A DNA stretch of 64,000 bases from Saccopteryx bilineata (GCF_036850765.1 NC_089490.1:294172982-294236981), one strand, 5' to 3'; numbered from the stretch's first letter, positions 1 to 13,079 are shown. Notes: generated by a model from the letters alone, not told the origin. Numbers and translations: made by a program.

Positions 1-739
1 AGTTTAACCTTGTTAAAACAAAAAAACATTTAAAACATGAGATGTAATGTAGAAAGATATTGGTAATTTCTATTTCAAAATGGTCTTGAGTCAATTTAGA
101 AAGTTTACGTCTGGATTCTCATCTTTTACTAGCCAAACTAGAAATTGTTTATTTTTGACCTGTGCTATATTAGTGCCTATTTCATAAATTTAATCTATAT
201 TGCTGATAATTCATAGTTTTTCCATAAGCAATTGTTTAAAATTAACACTTTATTATACTCAAAATCAAAGAATAAATTGAGGATTAATTGAATAAATATA
301 AATCATTATTTTCTAATATTATTGAATTTCTAATTATTTACTTGTTCAGTTTTAACCATATGAAATTTTTAAAAAAAGTTTTGAAACTATTTCAATTATT
401 GTAATTTTCTAATTACATGATTTTAACATATTTTCACAAAATTTTAACAATATATATTATAAAATATTTGAGTTATGTAAACATTTATCATCACCAAGCT
501 TCAAGAGATTTCTTATACTCATGACATAATGTTTAGTACTTAGTTGGATTTTTCCATTAGGTAAATATATTAAGAACTTAATCTTTTAGAATCATTTCTA
601 CTCCTTCCTAACATATGCAAATGTTAATTAAGGAGAAATCATTTATTGTTTTTTAGTTTCAATATTGCACTTTGTTTTGCACAATCTATAATACCATATA
701 ATTAAAGTAATGTTTGTGTGGCAGAAAATATAAATATAT
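1..739. other. AT-rich stretch, nothing recognised
   Basis: I see no open frame of note, no SINE head and no LINE motif here. The only structure is scattered A/T runs, including an A-run abutting a T-run just before the SINE that follows. Confidence 0.5.
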
Positions 740-920
740 TAAAAAAAAAAATTTTTTTAGATTTTTTTAATTCATTTTAGAGGAGTGAGAGAGAGAAGGG
801 GGGAGGAGCAGGAAGCATCAACTCCCATATGTGCCTTGACCAGGCAAGCCTAGGCTTTCAAACTGGCAATATCAGCATTCCAGGTCAACATTTTATCCAC
901 TGCACCACCACAGGTCAGGC
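740..920 (-). repeat. VES-like tRNA SINE (type a)
   Basis: Read on the minus strand it begins with the tRNA-like head (GCCTGACCTGTGGTGGTGCA), continues through the CAAGGCACATATGGGAGTTGATGC block and a CT-rich part, and ends in an A-rich tail that is the T-rich start on the plus strand. Imperfect direct repeats (AGAAAATATAAATAT near 723 and AGAAAATGTAAATAT near 922) look like the target-site duplication. This is a non-coding retroposon relic. Confidence 0.85.
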
Positions 921-1082
921 AAGAAAATGTAAATATTAATAATATATTTTTACAGTCTTTAAAATTTCAATCATAAGTAGCATGGGGTGAAAAACATCTC
1001 AGTATGAGAGGATGAATTATTTTTGCTGGGTTGTGATTTGCTGAATCATTCTTGGTTGGCTTTTAAGAAGTTGTTAATGCGT

Positions 1083-1213
1083 TTGAAATATTATAATTCA
1101 TAGATCCAATGATTGTTTTTAAAGGATTGTACTTTTGGGTTTCTATAGATATTTGACATTTTGCTCATGCATAAGCACTTTGGAAAATAAAATTATGTAG
1201 TTATATAAATTTA
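1083..1213 (+). repeat. 131-bp direct repeat, first copy
   Basis: This segment recurs at an offset of exactly 587 bases with only two visible substitutions over 131 positions. Sequences between and outside the copies do not match. It has no SINE head, tail or LINE motif, so it looks like a small local duplication rather than two transposon insertions. Confidence 0.85.
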
Positions 1214-1669
1214 CCCACAAACGTTACCACAGTTACTTTTAACATGGATTTCAACTTAAAATAATGAGATAATATATTTATATTACCATTAAGTTAAGTA
1301 TTGAACTCAAGGTTAATTCCCTAAACTGATTTTTTAAAATCCAACATCTATGTTAAGTTTTGAGCCAAAACACAATTTATGGGAAATTTTAACATGAACA
1401 TGAATAGAATTCATTTTTTGTTTTACTTAGTGTGAATATTTACATATTTCTCTAATGAAATTGTTTTGTAATTGTGTGTGCTTCTACAGATTCCTAGTAA
1501 ATATTACTTATTATTAAAAATATTTGCAATCTTCCAAAATTTGAACAGTTCTGAAACCCAAAGCATATTTGTCTGTAAAGCTCACATAAAATATTTTGTC
1601 TCTATATTAAAATAAAAGAGCAGTTATACAGCAAATAGACTTTATATATTGCATTAGTTAATGCAATGC

Positions 1670-1800
1670 TTGAAATACTATAATTCATAGATCCAATGAT
1701 TGTTTTTAAAGGATTATACTTTTGGGTTTCTATAGATATTTGACATTTTGCTCATGCATAAGCACTTTGGAAAATAAAATTATGTAGTTATATAAATTTA
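1670..1800 (+). repeat. 131-bp direct repeat, second copy
   Basis: Near-identical partner of 1083-1213. The match ends abruptly after ATATAAATTTA on both sides, which gives a sharp duplication boundary. Confidence 0.85.
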
Positions 1801-2090
1801 TTTGTACAAATAACTTCTTAAATTTGATAATTTAAAGACAAGGACTTGATCTCTGTCGTCATAACTTAAGCAAAAACCCTAATGTTACAGCGTGCTACTG
1901 GAGTCTAGGATGGTTGCTATGGATTGGTCAACCCCCAGGTCTCATTATTATCAGCCGTTGCAATGGAATAGACTGTGTGAAGGAGAAAGGATTTCCAAAA
2001 GCTTTTTCCTATAAATAATATTGATCAATTTTATGTCTTTTATAGTTGAAAACTAACTTCATGGCCACTGTATATGTTAGAGGAAATAGG

Positions 2091-2405
2091 AATATAGTCT
2101 GTGATTGGACAGTCCCTTTTGAGAGATGAAAGGTTGAACAGAGACTAGACAAATACACAGAGAGAGAAATTAAGTTAGTGTTTGTCAGGGTCTTGAAGGG
2201 ACGTGGGAGAGTGACATAAAATGGGTATGACCTTGTAATTGACTATATTAATATTTTTGTGGTCAGGAAAATATCCTGGAATTAGACAATGGTGATGGTT
2301 GTATAACCTGGCAAATACACTAAAAATCACTAACTACTAAGTTGTTTACTTTAAAAAGATGGACTTTATGATATGTGAATTATGTTGCAATAAACTGATA
2401 TTCTT
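2091..2405 (+). mobile_element. Old L1 3'-end fragment
   Basis: The order of motifs (a GGAATTAGACAATGGTGATGG-like block, 'acactaaaaatcacta', then a short A/T tract ending TTGCAATAAA) is typical of the 3' UTR of old mammalian L1 elements. It is diverged and non-coding. Confidence 0.6.
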
Positions 2406-5400
2406 TTTAAAAGTGCTCTTAGAAAGTTTCTTGAAGAAAATTTATTATCTTATTTATTTCTTATTTTGCCAGTTAGTACATGAAATTTTATTAGGCATAT
2501 AACAAACTATAAACATTTAAAAATTAGTGATTAAAATACCTCTAGAAAAGGGAATTTGTTGACCTTTTATATGACCTTTATATAGTGTTCAGTGTAGGTA
2601 GAATTTTTATGCCTGTGTACATCCTTATACAGTATATTTGTTTTTTATTCCTTCTGTATCATCAAGTTCATCGCTGTGATGATCTCAATTCCAAAGTTTT
2701 GAGCCATTGCAAGGTTTCATAAAAGTTTGCTACTCTCCATATGAATTATGTAATTTATTCCTGAGAAGCTCTATTTGACATAGATTGACTTATTATACGA
2801 GCATTTTAGATCAGCAAACTGTAGATTTGGGTTTTTAAGCAAGTTACCAAAGGTCAGCCAGAGAGTTTATAGGGGAGCCAGTACTTAACGGTGAATTTGA
2901 TACCACAACATAAGTCCTGAAAATTCTTCCTATATTGCCTACAAAATAAGTTAAATAATACAGAACATGTGAGACATAATGGCACACAGAGACATCTCTG
3001 TAGACTACAAATTTTGCAATATTTAATTTTAAAGTTTTTCTTTTAATTTAAATGCATTCTTATTCTTCAGAAACATAATATTAGCTATCTTGCTAAGTTA
3101 TCTTTTGCTCACTTATTAAATATATTTTCAGAAACAGTTATCAGCAAAAAAATTGTTCTTTTTATAAATACTGAACTGCTTAAACAGCATGTCTCCAAAA
3201 TTTCAACCAATTTAAAATTACCAGTCCAATATAAGTTAAAGTTATAGACAAGTGTCTCTGAGTTACTGAAATAAATAATGGTTATTTCGTCTGGTTTTAA
3301 TCAGCAGTGTCGGTGACAGTGTTAAAAATGCAACTTCTAATTCAGTCAAAAGTTATCATTAAAAACCTTGCAGGCAGCAAAAAGGAGAAAATGCAATTAA
3401 AGATTGCTAAAAATAGTTTTCAGAGGATATCTTTCTAATTCATTTCAATAAGACAAGGAAGGCACTGTACATTGGTTTTTGTCTTATTTTAGAAACAATT
3501 TATTGTAGAGAGCATAGTTTTAAGAAAAAAAGTCAAGAAATATGTGATCTCCTATGAATAACAAGTCAATTTCTCCTAAGTTCTTTTGGAATGTGGAATA
3601 ATTTTCTTCTCCAATTTAATATTCAGCAAAGAGTTCTTTCTGAAATATGTAATACATACATATAATTCCCAGAAATACTAAAGTTTGGTGATTTTCTTGG
3701 CAACCAATGAAGGAAAGCAGTATTAGCTCCTCAACTCAAAAGAATTTTGCTCAAATATAGTCAAATTACCACAAACTGGGTGACTTGGAAAGATGCCATG
3801 ACTCAGATTTAAGACATAAAGTAGTAAATTTGCTACACATGGGACTCAATTGCAATATCACCTGTGTATGACTAAGCATTTTTGCCTTCATTTTATTTTG
3901 TCAATCTTATTTTCATATTATTGCAATGTGGTTATTGACATGTCTGCATAAACCTGTTTAGATACCTTTCTGATTATTCCATAAATCAAACTCCTCAAAC
4001 AGAAAGTTAGAATTTTAGGAGCAAATAACATAAAAGATTTTAAAGCTTTTAACAAAAACTGTGAAGTTGTTCTAAAACTTCCATACTGATTTGCATTCTG
4101 TTCTTCAGTGTATGTGAATTTCTGTTTCATCACAATACTGCTAAAATTTGGTGTGAATGTTAGCCACTTTGATAAATTCCTAACATCCTTTCTTATTCTT
4201 TTCATAGTTATACCTTTGAATTCTACAAGACTACGACTTTTGTTTGTATTTATTGTACAACTTCATTAATAGATTGGTACGAATTGTTTCTTTTCCTGTT
4301 TGTTTGGCTACTGACTATAATAGAAGGATATATGTGTTGGTATTAGAGAGTTATCAGTTCAAATCCCAACTCAATTATTAATAAATGTCCTTGAACATAA
4401 TAACTCATGCCACTGGAGCTTTAATACCACATCAGATAATAGGATTGGTAAGGGCAAAAAAAAAAAAAAAAAAAAAAAGATACTAAACTCAATAAGAGGT
4501 ACAAACTTAGATTTATAAAATAAATATGTCACCAGGATATAACGTGTGCATAGACAAAAAGTCAATAATATTGTAATAACTTTGTGTGGTGACAGATGGG
4601 TACTAGGCTTATGGTGGTGATCAACATCATAGAGTATATCAATGTTGAATCAATATATAGTAGACCAGAATCTAATATAATATAGTATGCAAAATATACT
4701 CTACTTAAAAAATTTTTAAATCACTAGAATATATCCAGGTAGTTATGGATGCTTCTTATAGTATAAAATAAAACAGTTTAAAGATGCAAATATGTTTGCC
4801 TTAATAAACAAGGGCTATTATTTACTTCTATAAATACTTAGCATTGGGAGATGAGAAGTGTTTTGCAAAAGAACTGGATAAAAAAAAACAAGAATGAGGG
4901 TTTAAAATGACTCTCCTACTCACAAATTCCCTTAAACTGATCTAAAGAGACAAATGAGAATCAGTTATGACAGAACAGTTCCAGAGACTCCTTATGTAAC
5001 TGGGCATAAGTAGCATTGCTCTAGGAGGTTAGTGATGTGTGGGGAAGAGTGTAAGGCAAAATCTTTTCCATGACTTTGCATGGAACACAGCACGGCTCTA
5101 GGCTCAAACGATATTTGGGATCAATCAAAAATTCTAACCATTGCATAAATATTTGACTTTCATAATGGGTTGTAGCAATAAAAAAAATTATTCAATGTGT
5201 GGTAGGAAGAGACAGGGATGAATAGCTATGAAATGATGACCGTGGCTTACAGGGTACAGCTTTGACCTATGGAAATTCTCGAAAATAATCACAGAAGGGG
5301 GCAGAGACCTGCTCTTATGCTGTAGGAACTATTGAGCTAGCAGAAATTCAAGTTACAAAGATTTTTTTAAAAGAAATTATGTATTAAAAATTATTTATCC

Positions 5401-5802
5401 TTTCCTTTGTATGCTATTATACTTTCCACCTTCAAAGCTAAGAGAAATATTCAGTTATATTTTCTTTCAATGTATCTGTAGCTTTATTCATGTACATTCA
5501 ATGTGTGACTTATCTAGAATTTAATTCATTAAAAGGAGGAAAGCAGTAAACTACAGTTGAAAAATCAGGAGGAATATGACTTCAAAAAGAACTCTCCAAG
5601 AATGATCTTTACTTTACTTGGACAGGACATCTCATGTCATCAGGAGGTGAATCAACATAAAATGACAGAATGATTAACAATGGGACCAAGCAGATATGTC
5701 AATGTCCTGGATTGGTGATATCTTGGAGAGACAGGTAAGCATCATATCTAAAAGATTATCCACAGTAGCTTCCTGTTTCTGATCCCGCCTATGTCCATTT
5801 TA
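2406..5802. other. Long AT-rich stretch, nothing recognised
   Basis: No coding exon, SINE or LINE motif supported. A 95-codon minus-strand frame (3918-4205) and a 64-codon frame spanning a 20-base poly-A run (around 4457-4478) have no recognisable content and are treated as chance. Confidence 0.45.
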
Positions 5803-6047
5803 TTTATTTTTTTTTTTAATTTTTTTTTTTTAGTTTTTTTATTTATTCATTTTTTTTAGAGAGGAGAGGGAGAGACAGGGAGAGAGAGAGAGGGAGAGAG
5901 AGGAGAGACAGAGAGAGAGAGAAAGGGGGAGGAGCTGGAAGCATCAACTCCCATATGTGCCTTGACCAGGCAAGCCCAGGGTTTCGAACCAGCGACCTCA
6001 GCATTTCCATGTCGACGCTTTATCCACTGCGCCACCACAGGTCAGGC
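5803..6047 (-). repeat. VES-like tRNA SINE (type a) with GA-rich body
   Basis: A minus-strand copy with a complete tRNA-like head (GCCTGACCTGTGGTGGCGCA on the minus strand), a pure GA/CT-rich low-complexity middle and a T-rich plus-strand start. It is bounded by an exact target duplication, CCTATGTCCATTTTA, at 5788-5802 and 6048-6062. Confidence 0.93.
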
Positions 6048-6299
6048 CCTATGTCCATTTTAGTCAAGACAACATGCTCTGCTCACCCAGCCAGTGAAAC
6101 TACATCTGTAATTAATGTATCAAACAAAAGTTATTAATGAAACAGTTAGTATAAGCTGATATTTCTCTGTCAAGCCTTTTCCTCTCATAGTGTTTTTTAT
6201 CTCACTTAATGACTATCTATGATTCCTTTTCTTCCTCTACGTTCTACATTCAATCACATCAGCAAATACTGTAGGTTCCATCTTCAAAGTATAACAGAA

Positions 6300-6850
6300 T
6301 TTGAACATTCCTCACCACTTTGACCCCACCTTGTCCAGGCTACTATAATAACCTTTAATTCTGTCTCTTTCCTAGACCTTTACATAATTCCATTCTACTC
6401 AACAAAATTAGAGTGGTCCTTCCATAATGCAAGCCACATCAGTGTACTCCCCTGCTCTAACCCTCTAATGACTCCCTGTCTCACAGAGGATAAAATCTAA
6501 ATTCTTTAAACCACCTAGGCATCCATCCAGGATCTGACCTGGGTCTTCATCTTTGATTCTTATACCAAGATGCTGGCCAAATTTTATCTTCTCAGTGAAC
6601 CAACCCATCTTTTTCTATGTCATTCAAAACTGAATGCCCTTCTTTGGCCACAGACCCCCCACTCCTCCTGCTTGCTTCATTTTATTTCATACTGACTCTA
6701 TTTAAGCCATTTCTCTCTGAATCATCTATCTGATTCTAACTGAACAAAATTGTATGGGCAAGAATTCTTTGTTCTGTGCTGCACTTCTGGTGTGTAGAAC
6801 AATGTTTTGACATTAAATTAGATTCAATAAGTAGTTGTTAAATGAAAAAT
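6300..6850 (+). mobile_element. Probable ancient L2-like LINE relic
   Basis: The text resembles old L2 3' ends: a 'cactcccctgctctaaccctctaatgactccc' type block, a later 'ctttggccac' block, then 'tagattcaataagtagttgttaaatgaa' as the terminal motif. It is heavily diverged. The following ~70 bases (6850-6920, '...gccttgtaaattttacaggtgttaactcaa') resemble a MIR core. Assignment is from memory. Confidence 0.45.
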
Positions 6851-6920
6851 AATAATAACTCATACTTTCATAGCTGTTAATATAATCTAGGCCTTGTAAA
6901 TTTTACAGGTGTTAACTCAA

Positions 6921-8193
6921 GTAAAATTAATGAATATTTTGAATCAGTGAATTAATGAATAAATATTTTTGTGCATTTTAAGATTTAATCAAATTGTAAG
7001 ACCTCAGTATATGAAATTATATATCATCCTTCATGTTATAAATATGAATGAGACCTTGTTTCATTAATGTATAAACATATTATTTTAATTATTAGTCCAG
7101 ATACAAGTACCTTGTTAGAACTATTCACTAGAGGAATGTTTTATTTCAATGTAAGTATATATTTCAAAGTAAATGAATGTGTAATATTATTATAACACAT
7201 TTCCTTCTGACTCTATTACAAAAACAAACATTACAGTTACATGTTCATCATGACCCTTACTAGAGACACATAAAATTGAAGCAGTCACTGTCTGAACCAC
7301 TAATGATCACCATGGCAGAGAGAAGGGGAAATTGGAGAAAGATATACTCTATCTTAAAGTTTAAGTCAGAACATGTCATAGATCATTGGATTCACATGCC
7401 ATCATCAGAGCAAGTAATGTGGTCTCACCTGACCTCAGGCTGGTGAAGAAGTACCATCCTATCATGTTCCCAGAGGTAGAAGGGGCAGACTACTGTGCTC
7501 AATGCTAATAATTACAACAAAGGATATTTTCTAATCAAATAAAAAACTTTAACTTATTTATAATATTTTAAAAGATGAATTCATACCATCTCATTTTTAC
7601 ATAAACTTCACTTATTGAGTAATAATAATTATTGCAAAATAAGTTCCTATCACTTATTTTACTCAATCTATTAAATGTATTAGTTGTTTTAAATGAGTGT
7701 GGGAACCAAAAAAACTATCACATCAATAGTATATTATGTTTAAAGCATATGCCTCATTATTTTTAAGGGAAATAAGTAGTAAGTTCAAGAGCTGGAAGGA
7801 TTTGTTCAGCTGTTATATATAAGGTTGATGATAGGTATGAAATATTATATATTATATATTAAAATGTGCACTCAAAATATCCAATTGTGTCATATTTACT
7901 GATTTTAGTATCATACTTCACAATTTTAGTTGACAGAGTTTATGGACTAACCACTCATTAATAACTAGTTTTGCTTGAACATTTAAAATATAATGCTTGG
8001 TTTTAAGTTTTATATAATATCCAAAATAATAATGATGTTTCTTTTGGAGATGAATTTTCTGAGTTATAATTCTGTCATTATGAGAAAGGCAAGAGAAGCT
8101 ATTAGTGTCTTTTTTTAAACAGAAAACTTACTGTTATTTACAGTTGAAATTGTATTTAAAAATTTAATTTTTGACATATTGAGATTTACTATG
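6921..8193. other. Unrecognised stretch
   Basis: No gene seen. About 7230-7520 is less AT-rich and may be an old transposon relic, but I cannot place it. Confidence 0.4.
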
Positions 8194-8841
8194 TGTTGGT
8201 CAAATAAGTTTGTAAATATGAGATATATGTTTACTCATTAATAGTTTGCATTGGGTGTGGGGGACAGGCTGTAAGCAGGCAGGGTTGTTATAGCCTAAGG
8301 CTTAGTTTTAAGACTAAGCTTTTCCCCACACCCTTGACTATTGCATGATAAGGGGTGGTGCACTATTATGAGGAATCTCATTTATGCCTCAGATAAGTAA
8401 CTTTGTATCAGAGACTTTTTTGTTTGTATATTAGATTAAAGGTTTTGATTTCTACACTATAAAATGGGGCAGAGGAGCCCATACAGGAGGAGAGCAGAGA
8501 AAGGCCATGTGGAGGAGAAGAGAAGCAGCCAAGATGGCGGAGTGCTGAAGGAGAAGCCAGTTTGTGCAGGGAGAAGGAGATGGGGAACAGAGGTGAATAA
8601 GGCTGGTGAGGTAGATACCTTTGATTCTAGGAAACTCGGATAAGTCAGTGGCTTTGGGAGCCCTGAATGGAAAGAGAAGTCTTTTCCCACTAAGTATTTC
8701 TTGCCCACTGGGTGCAAGCTAGGATAAAGATGATGGCCCACCAGTTCTTGGCACCGTTGTTTCATTTCTGTCTGTCCAAATCAAATGCAAACCTGCATGG
8801 GCCAGGTGGCTGTGATGATGGCCGCACCTTCTAGCTTTACA
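8194..8841 (+). mobile_element. Solo LTR, family S type 1
   Basis: Starts TGTTGGTCAAATAAG and ends CTTTACA. It carries a TATA box (ACTATAAAATGGGGC, around 8455) and a downstream ATAAAG/ATTAAA-type poly(A) signal, so the transcriptional sense is plus. The same LTR recurs at 27864, 28960, 30613, 32295, 33422, 35237, 55441, 57270 and 63951. No clear flanking duplication is visible at this copy. Confidence 0.85.
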
Positions 8842-9713
8842 GTATATTAAAGTGTGTGATATTTTCTCTCTGATTCTTCATTTATTTACAAATGTCACCA
8901 TGTTGATTAATTCTAAGAAGAAAATATATGGCATCTGATGAGACCCTATTTAAACAAATGATTATTCTAAAACATATAGTCATACACAGGGATATTTTAT
9001 TAATCACACTTTCATTTTTAAATGGATGGAAAAATGTATAGAAATTATTTTCAAATTAACCTCTCATTCATCAAAACTAATCTAGGAAGTCACAATATAC
9101 ATTTATATGTATTTACCATAATTATTTCAGCTTCTTTTAGATAAATTCTTTTTTACTTTGTTTTGATTTTAAAAAGTATATTATATTATGTATTGGTGAA
9201 TTTCTTATCCAACAACACTTATTGGTGTGTAAAAATATTACTTAATAAATGTTTCTTCAGTAACCTTTTTAACATTTATTCCAGCAGGCTTTTGATGCAA
9301 TATGTAGAAAATAAAACAATTTATTCATTTGAAGTACCAAGGGCAATGAATGAAGAAATAAATGGTCAATGATTTACAATATAAATTGTATGTCGTGTTA
9401 AAAAGAGAAATACAAAATAGGAATAGTGTGAATGTGAGCTATTAGGACAGAGTCAGTACCCGACTTAGACCAGTGGGGATCAGGTAATGACAAGGAAGCA
9501 ACAGATAAAATAATGTTTAAAGAATTGTAGGAAAACATTTTTGGAAAAGAAAAAAGTATGTGCAAATTAGTGAAGTTATGAGCAAGCATTGTTATTTTAA
9601 TTTCTAATTTAAAAAGCTGAACCAGTTTAGAGGGAGCAGTGTGGAGAATCTATCCTTGGGAAATCCCTTTTGTTACCTAACCTTGATGGTATCTGTTCAA
9701 CTCAAGAAGATTC
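8842..9713. other. Unrecognised stretch
   Basis: No supported gene or repeat. Short frames here (69 and 63 codons) carry no recognisable motif. Confidence 0.4.
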
Positions 9714-10092
9714 CCCCTGGCTGGTTGGCTCAGTGGTAGAGCGGCGGCCTGGCGTGCGGAAGTCCCGGGTTTGATTCCCGGCCAGGGCACACAGGAGAGG
9801 CGCCTATCTGCTTCTTCACCCTCCCCTCCTTCCTCTCTGTCTTTCTCTTCCCCTCCCGCAGCCGAGGCTCCATTGGAGCAAAAGATGGCCTGGGCGCTGG
9901 GGATGGCTCCTTGGCCTCTGCCCCAGGTGCTAGAGTGGCTCTGGTCGCGACAGAGCGATGCCCCAGATGGGCAGAGCATCGCCCCCTGGTAGGCGTGCCA
10001 GGTGGATCCCGGTCGGGTGCATGCGGGAGTCTGTCTGACTGCCTCCCCGTTTCCAGCTTCAGAAAAATACAAAAAAAAAAAAAAAAAAAAAA
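9714..10092 (+). repeat. Type b tRNA SINE
   Basis: Full-length copy: tRNA-like head (GGCTGGTTGGCTCAGTGGTA), the GCACACAGGAGAGGCGCC block, CT-rich middle, 'gcagccgaggctccattgga' block, 'gcatcgccccctggtaggc' block, a CAGCTTCAGAAAAATAC end and a long poly-A. The target duplication AAGAAGATTCC sits at 9704-9714 and 10092-10102. The overlapping long open frames on both strands come from the GC-rich SINE body and are not genes. This copy lacks the internal duplication seen at 15.5 and 41.6 kb. Confidence 0.93.
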
Positions 10093-10231
10093 AGAAGATT
10101 CCAAGGGCTGTATCTCTGGAGTACACAATAACTGGGAGAGTTCTGTGTGTAACAGGTTCCTGACTCACTTGAGGAAACCAGAGCTGTTTAGTATACCTAA
10201 GCTAAAATATTCAAATTCTCTTTTTACTGGA

Positions 10232-10594
10232 ATTTATTTTTTATTTTTTATTTTTTATTTTTTTACGGAGACAGAGAAAGTCAGAGAGAGAGGGATAGAC
10301 AGGGACTGACAGACAGGAATGGAGAGATGAGAAGCATCAATCACTAGTTTTTCATTGTGCATTGCGACACCTTAGTTGTTCATTGATTGTTTTCTCATAC
10401 GTGCCCTGACTCATATGTGGCCTTCAGCAAACCGAGTAACTCCTTGCTCAAACCAGTGACCTTGGATCCAAGCTGGTGAGTTTTGCTCAAACCAGATGAG
10501 CCCACGCTCAAGCTGGAGACTTCAGGGTCTTGAACCTGGGTCCTCGGCATCCCAGTCCAACGCTCTATCCACTGCACCACCACCTGGTCAGGCT
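10232..10594 (-). repeat. Type c tRNA SINE
   Basis: Minus-strand copy ending on the plus strand with CCACCACCTGGTCAGGC (head). The middle shows the repeated 'ctcaaaccagtgacc / ctcaagctgg' blocks, then 'ttgttcattgattgttttctcata', and a T-rich plus-strand start. Imperfect flanking repeats (TTACTGGAATTT and TTAATGGGAATTT) suggest the target duplication. Confidence 0.9.
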
Positions 10595-10599
10595 TTAAT

Positions 10600-11890
10600 G
10601 GGAATTTGAAATTGGAAAATGCGAGTCAATCTCAGATCTTTCTTCTCATTCACATGAATTCAAAAAGAAAACAAAGTCTCATTATGAAAGAGCACATAAT
10701 AGGAAACAAAGAAAGAAAAATAAGAAATATTCTAAGATCTAGAGATTTTTGGGTACCTAGTCACTATCTTTTCCTGAGACCCTGTGCAGGCTGGACCACT
10801 TTACTTATGATAGTTCATTTAAATGTAACCTAAAAGTTGTAACAAAGCACATGAAACAGAGAAATTAAAAAAGAAAAAAAAAAAAAAGAAAGCAAAGAAA
10901 AAGAAAAGAAATGAAAGGAAGAAAAAAAAATAGACCAGGGGAAATTTTAAGACATGTATTTAAACTAAGAAAAAAATCTTACTTTCTCTCAAAGTGTATA
11001 TTGAGGTCTGGAAAAAGCATTATTCATTATTTTCAATTACGTCTACAAATTAATACAGTTAAGCACTCTGTATTCAGCCACCATGAAAGATTTATGATTT
11101 TTCCCAAGAGTTAATTTTATTTAATTCAAAGAGCTGACCTCCCTTAATTTATTTCCTGCATTTCATATCTTGAAATGTTAATTTAAAAAGTTAAACCACA
11201 TTTAAACTATTGAGAGATAAAATAAATTACATGTGTAAGACAGAGTATAGGAAAAAAATAAAATGTAACAACCAAAAATTGTGAGTTTTCAACAATGGCC
11301 AATATCAGGATTTAAAAAAGAATGAACTGGTTTTAAATAGGATGTATTGAAGACATGGTGTAACACACTCTGCATACATATGTCTTCAATATTTTTAAAG
11401 TTTAATACAACAGGTAATTATAATATAAATAACTATACCTAATGATGTCTATATTAAATATCTTTAAATAAAATACAACTAGATATAAACCAAAGGAAAC
11501 AAAAAACAAAATTCAAAACAGTAAAGTAAAGAAATGAAAGTCTCTTCAAAAATGCTATGCCACAATTTTAACATATTTCAATATCTGACTTAGTCCATTT
11601 TCCCAGCGGATTTCTTTATGTCATTCTTTTGCAGAATAAAGCAAAAGTATTTCAGTTTTCTCTAATTGGCATTGATGGATAGCAATTTCTCAGTATAATA
11701 TTTTTTTCTACAAAATAACTCATTAACCCAACATGTTCAGGCTATTGATTTCTCTGAAGTTAGAAATATAAGTCATTTGAATTTTATTTTTAATTGTAGA
11801 TCTAAAATTTATATTACAAGATGTTATGAGACTACATTAAATTTTATAAAAACTATTTAGGTATATTTCTAAAATGAATTCTCTGAAAAC
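10600..11890. other. AT-rich stretch with an A-rich low-complexity tract
   Basis: The section 10862-10935 is almost pure A/G. No gene motif is recognised in the short frames around it. Confidence 0.45.
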
Positions 11891-11893
11891 ATT

Positions 11894-12298
11894 GTGTGTG
11901 TGTGTGTGTCAGATAGAGAGAGACAGAGAGAGTGACAGATAGGAACAGACAGATGAGAAGGGAGACAGATGAGAAACATCAATTCTTTGTTGCAGCACCT
12001 TAGTTATTCATTAATTGCTTTCTCACATGTGCCTTGACCAAGGGGCCCCGCTGAGCCAGTGACCCCTTGCTCAAGCCAGCGACCTTGGGCTTCAAGCCTG
12101 TGACCTTTAGGCTCAAACCAGTGACTATGGGGTCATGTCTATGATCCCACACTCAAACCAGCAACACCACGCTCAAGCTGGTGAGCTCGCACTCAAGATG
12201 GATAAGCCCGCAATTAAGCTGGCGACCTTAGGATTTTGAACCTTGGTTCTTTGTGTCCCAGTCTGACACTCTACCATTGTGCCACAGCCTGGTCAGGC
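11894..12298 (-). repeat. Type c tRNA SINE, expanded middle
   Basis: Same head and tail as other type c copies, but the middle holds more copies of the ~15-18 bp 'ctcaa(g/a)c(c/t)(a/g)gt/cgacc' unit than the copies at 10.2, 45.3 or 46.6 kb. Target duplication CTCTGAAAACATTG (near 11881) versus CTCTGTAAACATTG (near 12297). A short TG microsatellite borders the tail. Confidence 0.9.
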
Positions 12299-12419
12299 TC
12301 TGTAAACATTGATCTGCTTTAAAATAGATAAAAGATTTACAACTCAGTTCTTTATTTTAATCTTATTTTGGCTTAAGTGTTCTCTATATCTTTTCATGGT
12401 GGATAGCTGATTTCTTTTT

Positions 12420-12790
12420 GTGCTATTAATATTGTATTGTCTCAATGTCTAAGAGTTTATTTATCTATTCACTTACCAAAGGACATCTTGGTTGCTTCAA
12501 AACTTTAACAATTATTAAAAAAAAAACTTCTGTAGTTATCCATTTGCAGATTTCTGCATAAACTTGAGTTTTAAATTTCTTTGGGTGAATACCAAATAAC
12601 ACTATTGCTGGATTGTATGGCACAGATATATTTAGTTTTGTAAGAAACTGCCAAACTGTCTTCCAAAATGTAGTATGAACTCTATCTATATAGACCTTGT
12701 TGAGAATTGAAAAGAATTGAATACTTTCTATATTATTGTATGAGGCCAACATTATCCTGATTCTACCACCTCCACAGTGTTATAATTAAA
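12420..12790 (-). mobile_element. L1 ORF2 3'-end fragment
   Basis: Translating the minus strand gives the ORF2 C-terminal pattern: a 'VWQFLTKLNI..PYNPAI.LFGI.PK' stretch and later the 'IVKVLKQPRCP' region. This is an old, truncated L1 with no functional frame. Confidence 0.75.
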
Positions 12791-13079
12791 CAAAACAATA
12801 CATTAATACATATTATAAAAATAAAGGCAAAAACTATGAGTGCAAATTTATCAAGTCTAATCCAACAATAAAACATAAAACTTTATTATGACCAAGTATG
12901 GTTTTTCATGGAAATGCAAATAAAAAATTCTAAAAATATTTAAAAACTTTATGATTATTTCAATACACAGAAAACAGATTTGACAAATGTAATCATCCAG
13001 CAGTAATAAAATTTTAGCAAAATAGAAATAAAAGAAAATTGCAAGCCATATGCAACATCTACAAAAAATGTACACTTAC

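Larger units (their letters stand above)
921..2090. other. Unrecognised DNA with an internal duplication
   Basis: No gene or known repeat recognised. The stretch contains a 131-bp direct duplication (1083-1213 and 1670-1800), listed separately. Confidence 0.5.

Noticed and set aside
9719..9790. tRNA gene
   Set aside because: The A-box/B-box region belongs to a SINE head followed by a SINE body, poly-A and target duplication. The same holds for the other SINE copies.
9677..10309. Overlapping 130-160-codon open frames on both strands
   Set aside because: They are products of a GC-rich type b SINE. The same frames recur at every copy of the SINE (15.2, 37.8, 41.3 kb).
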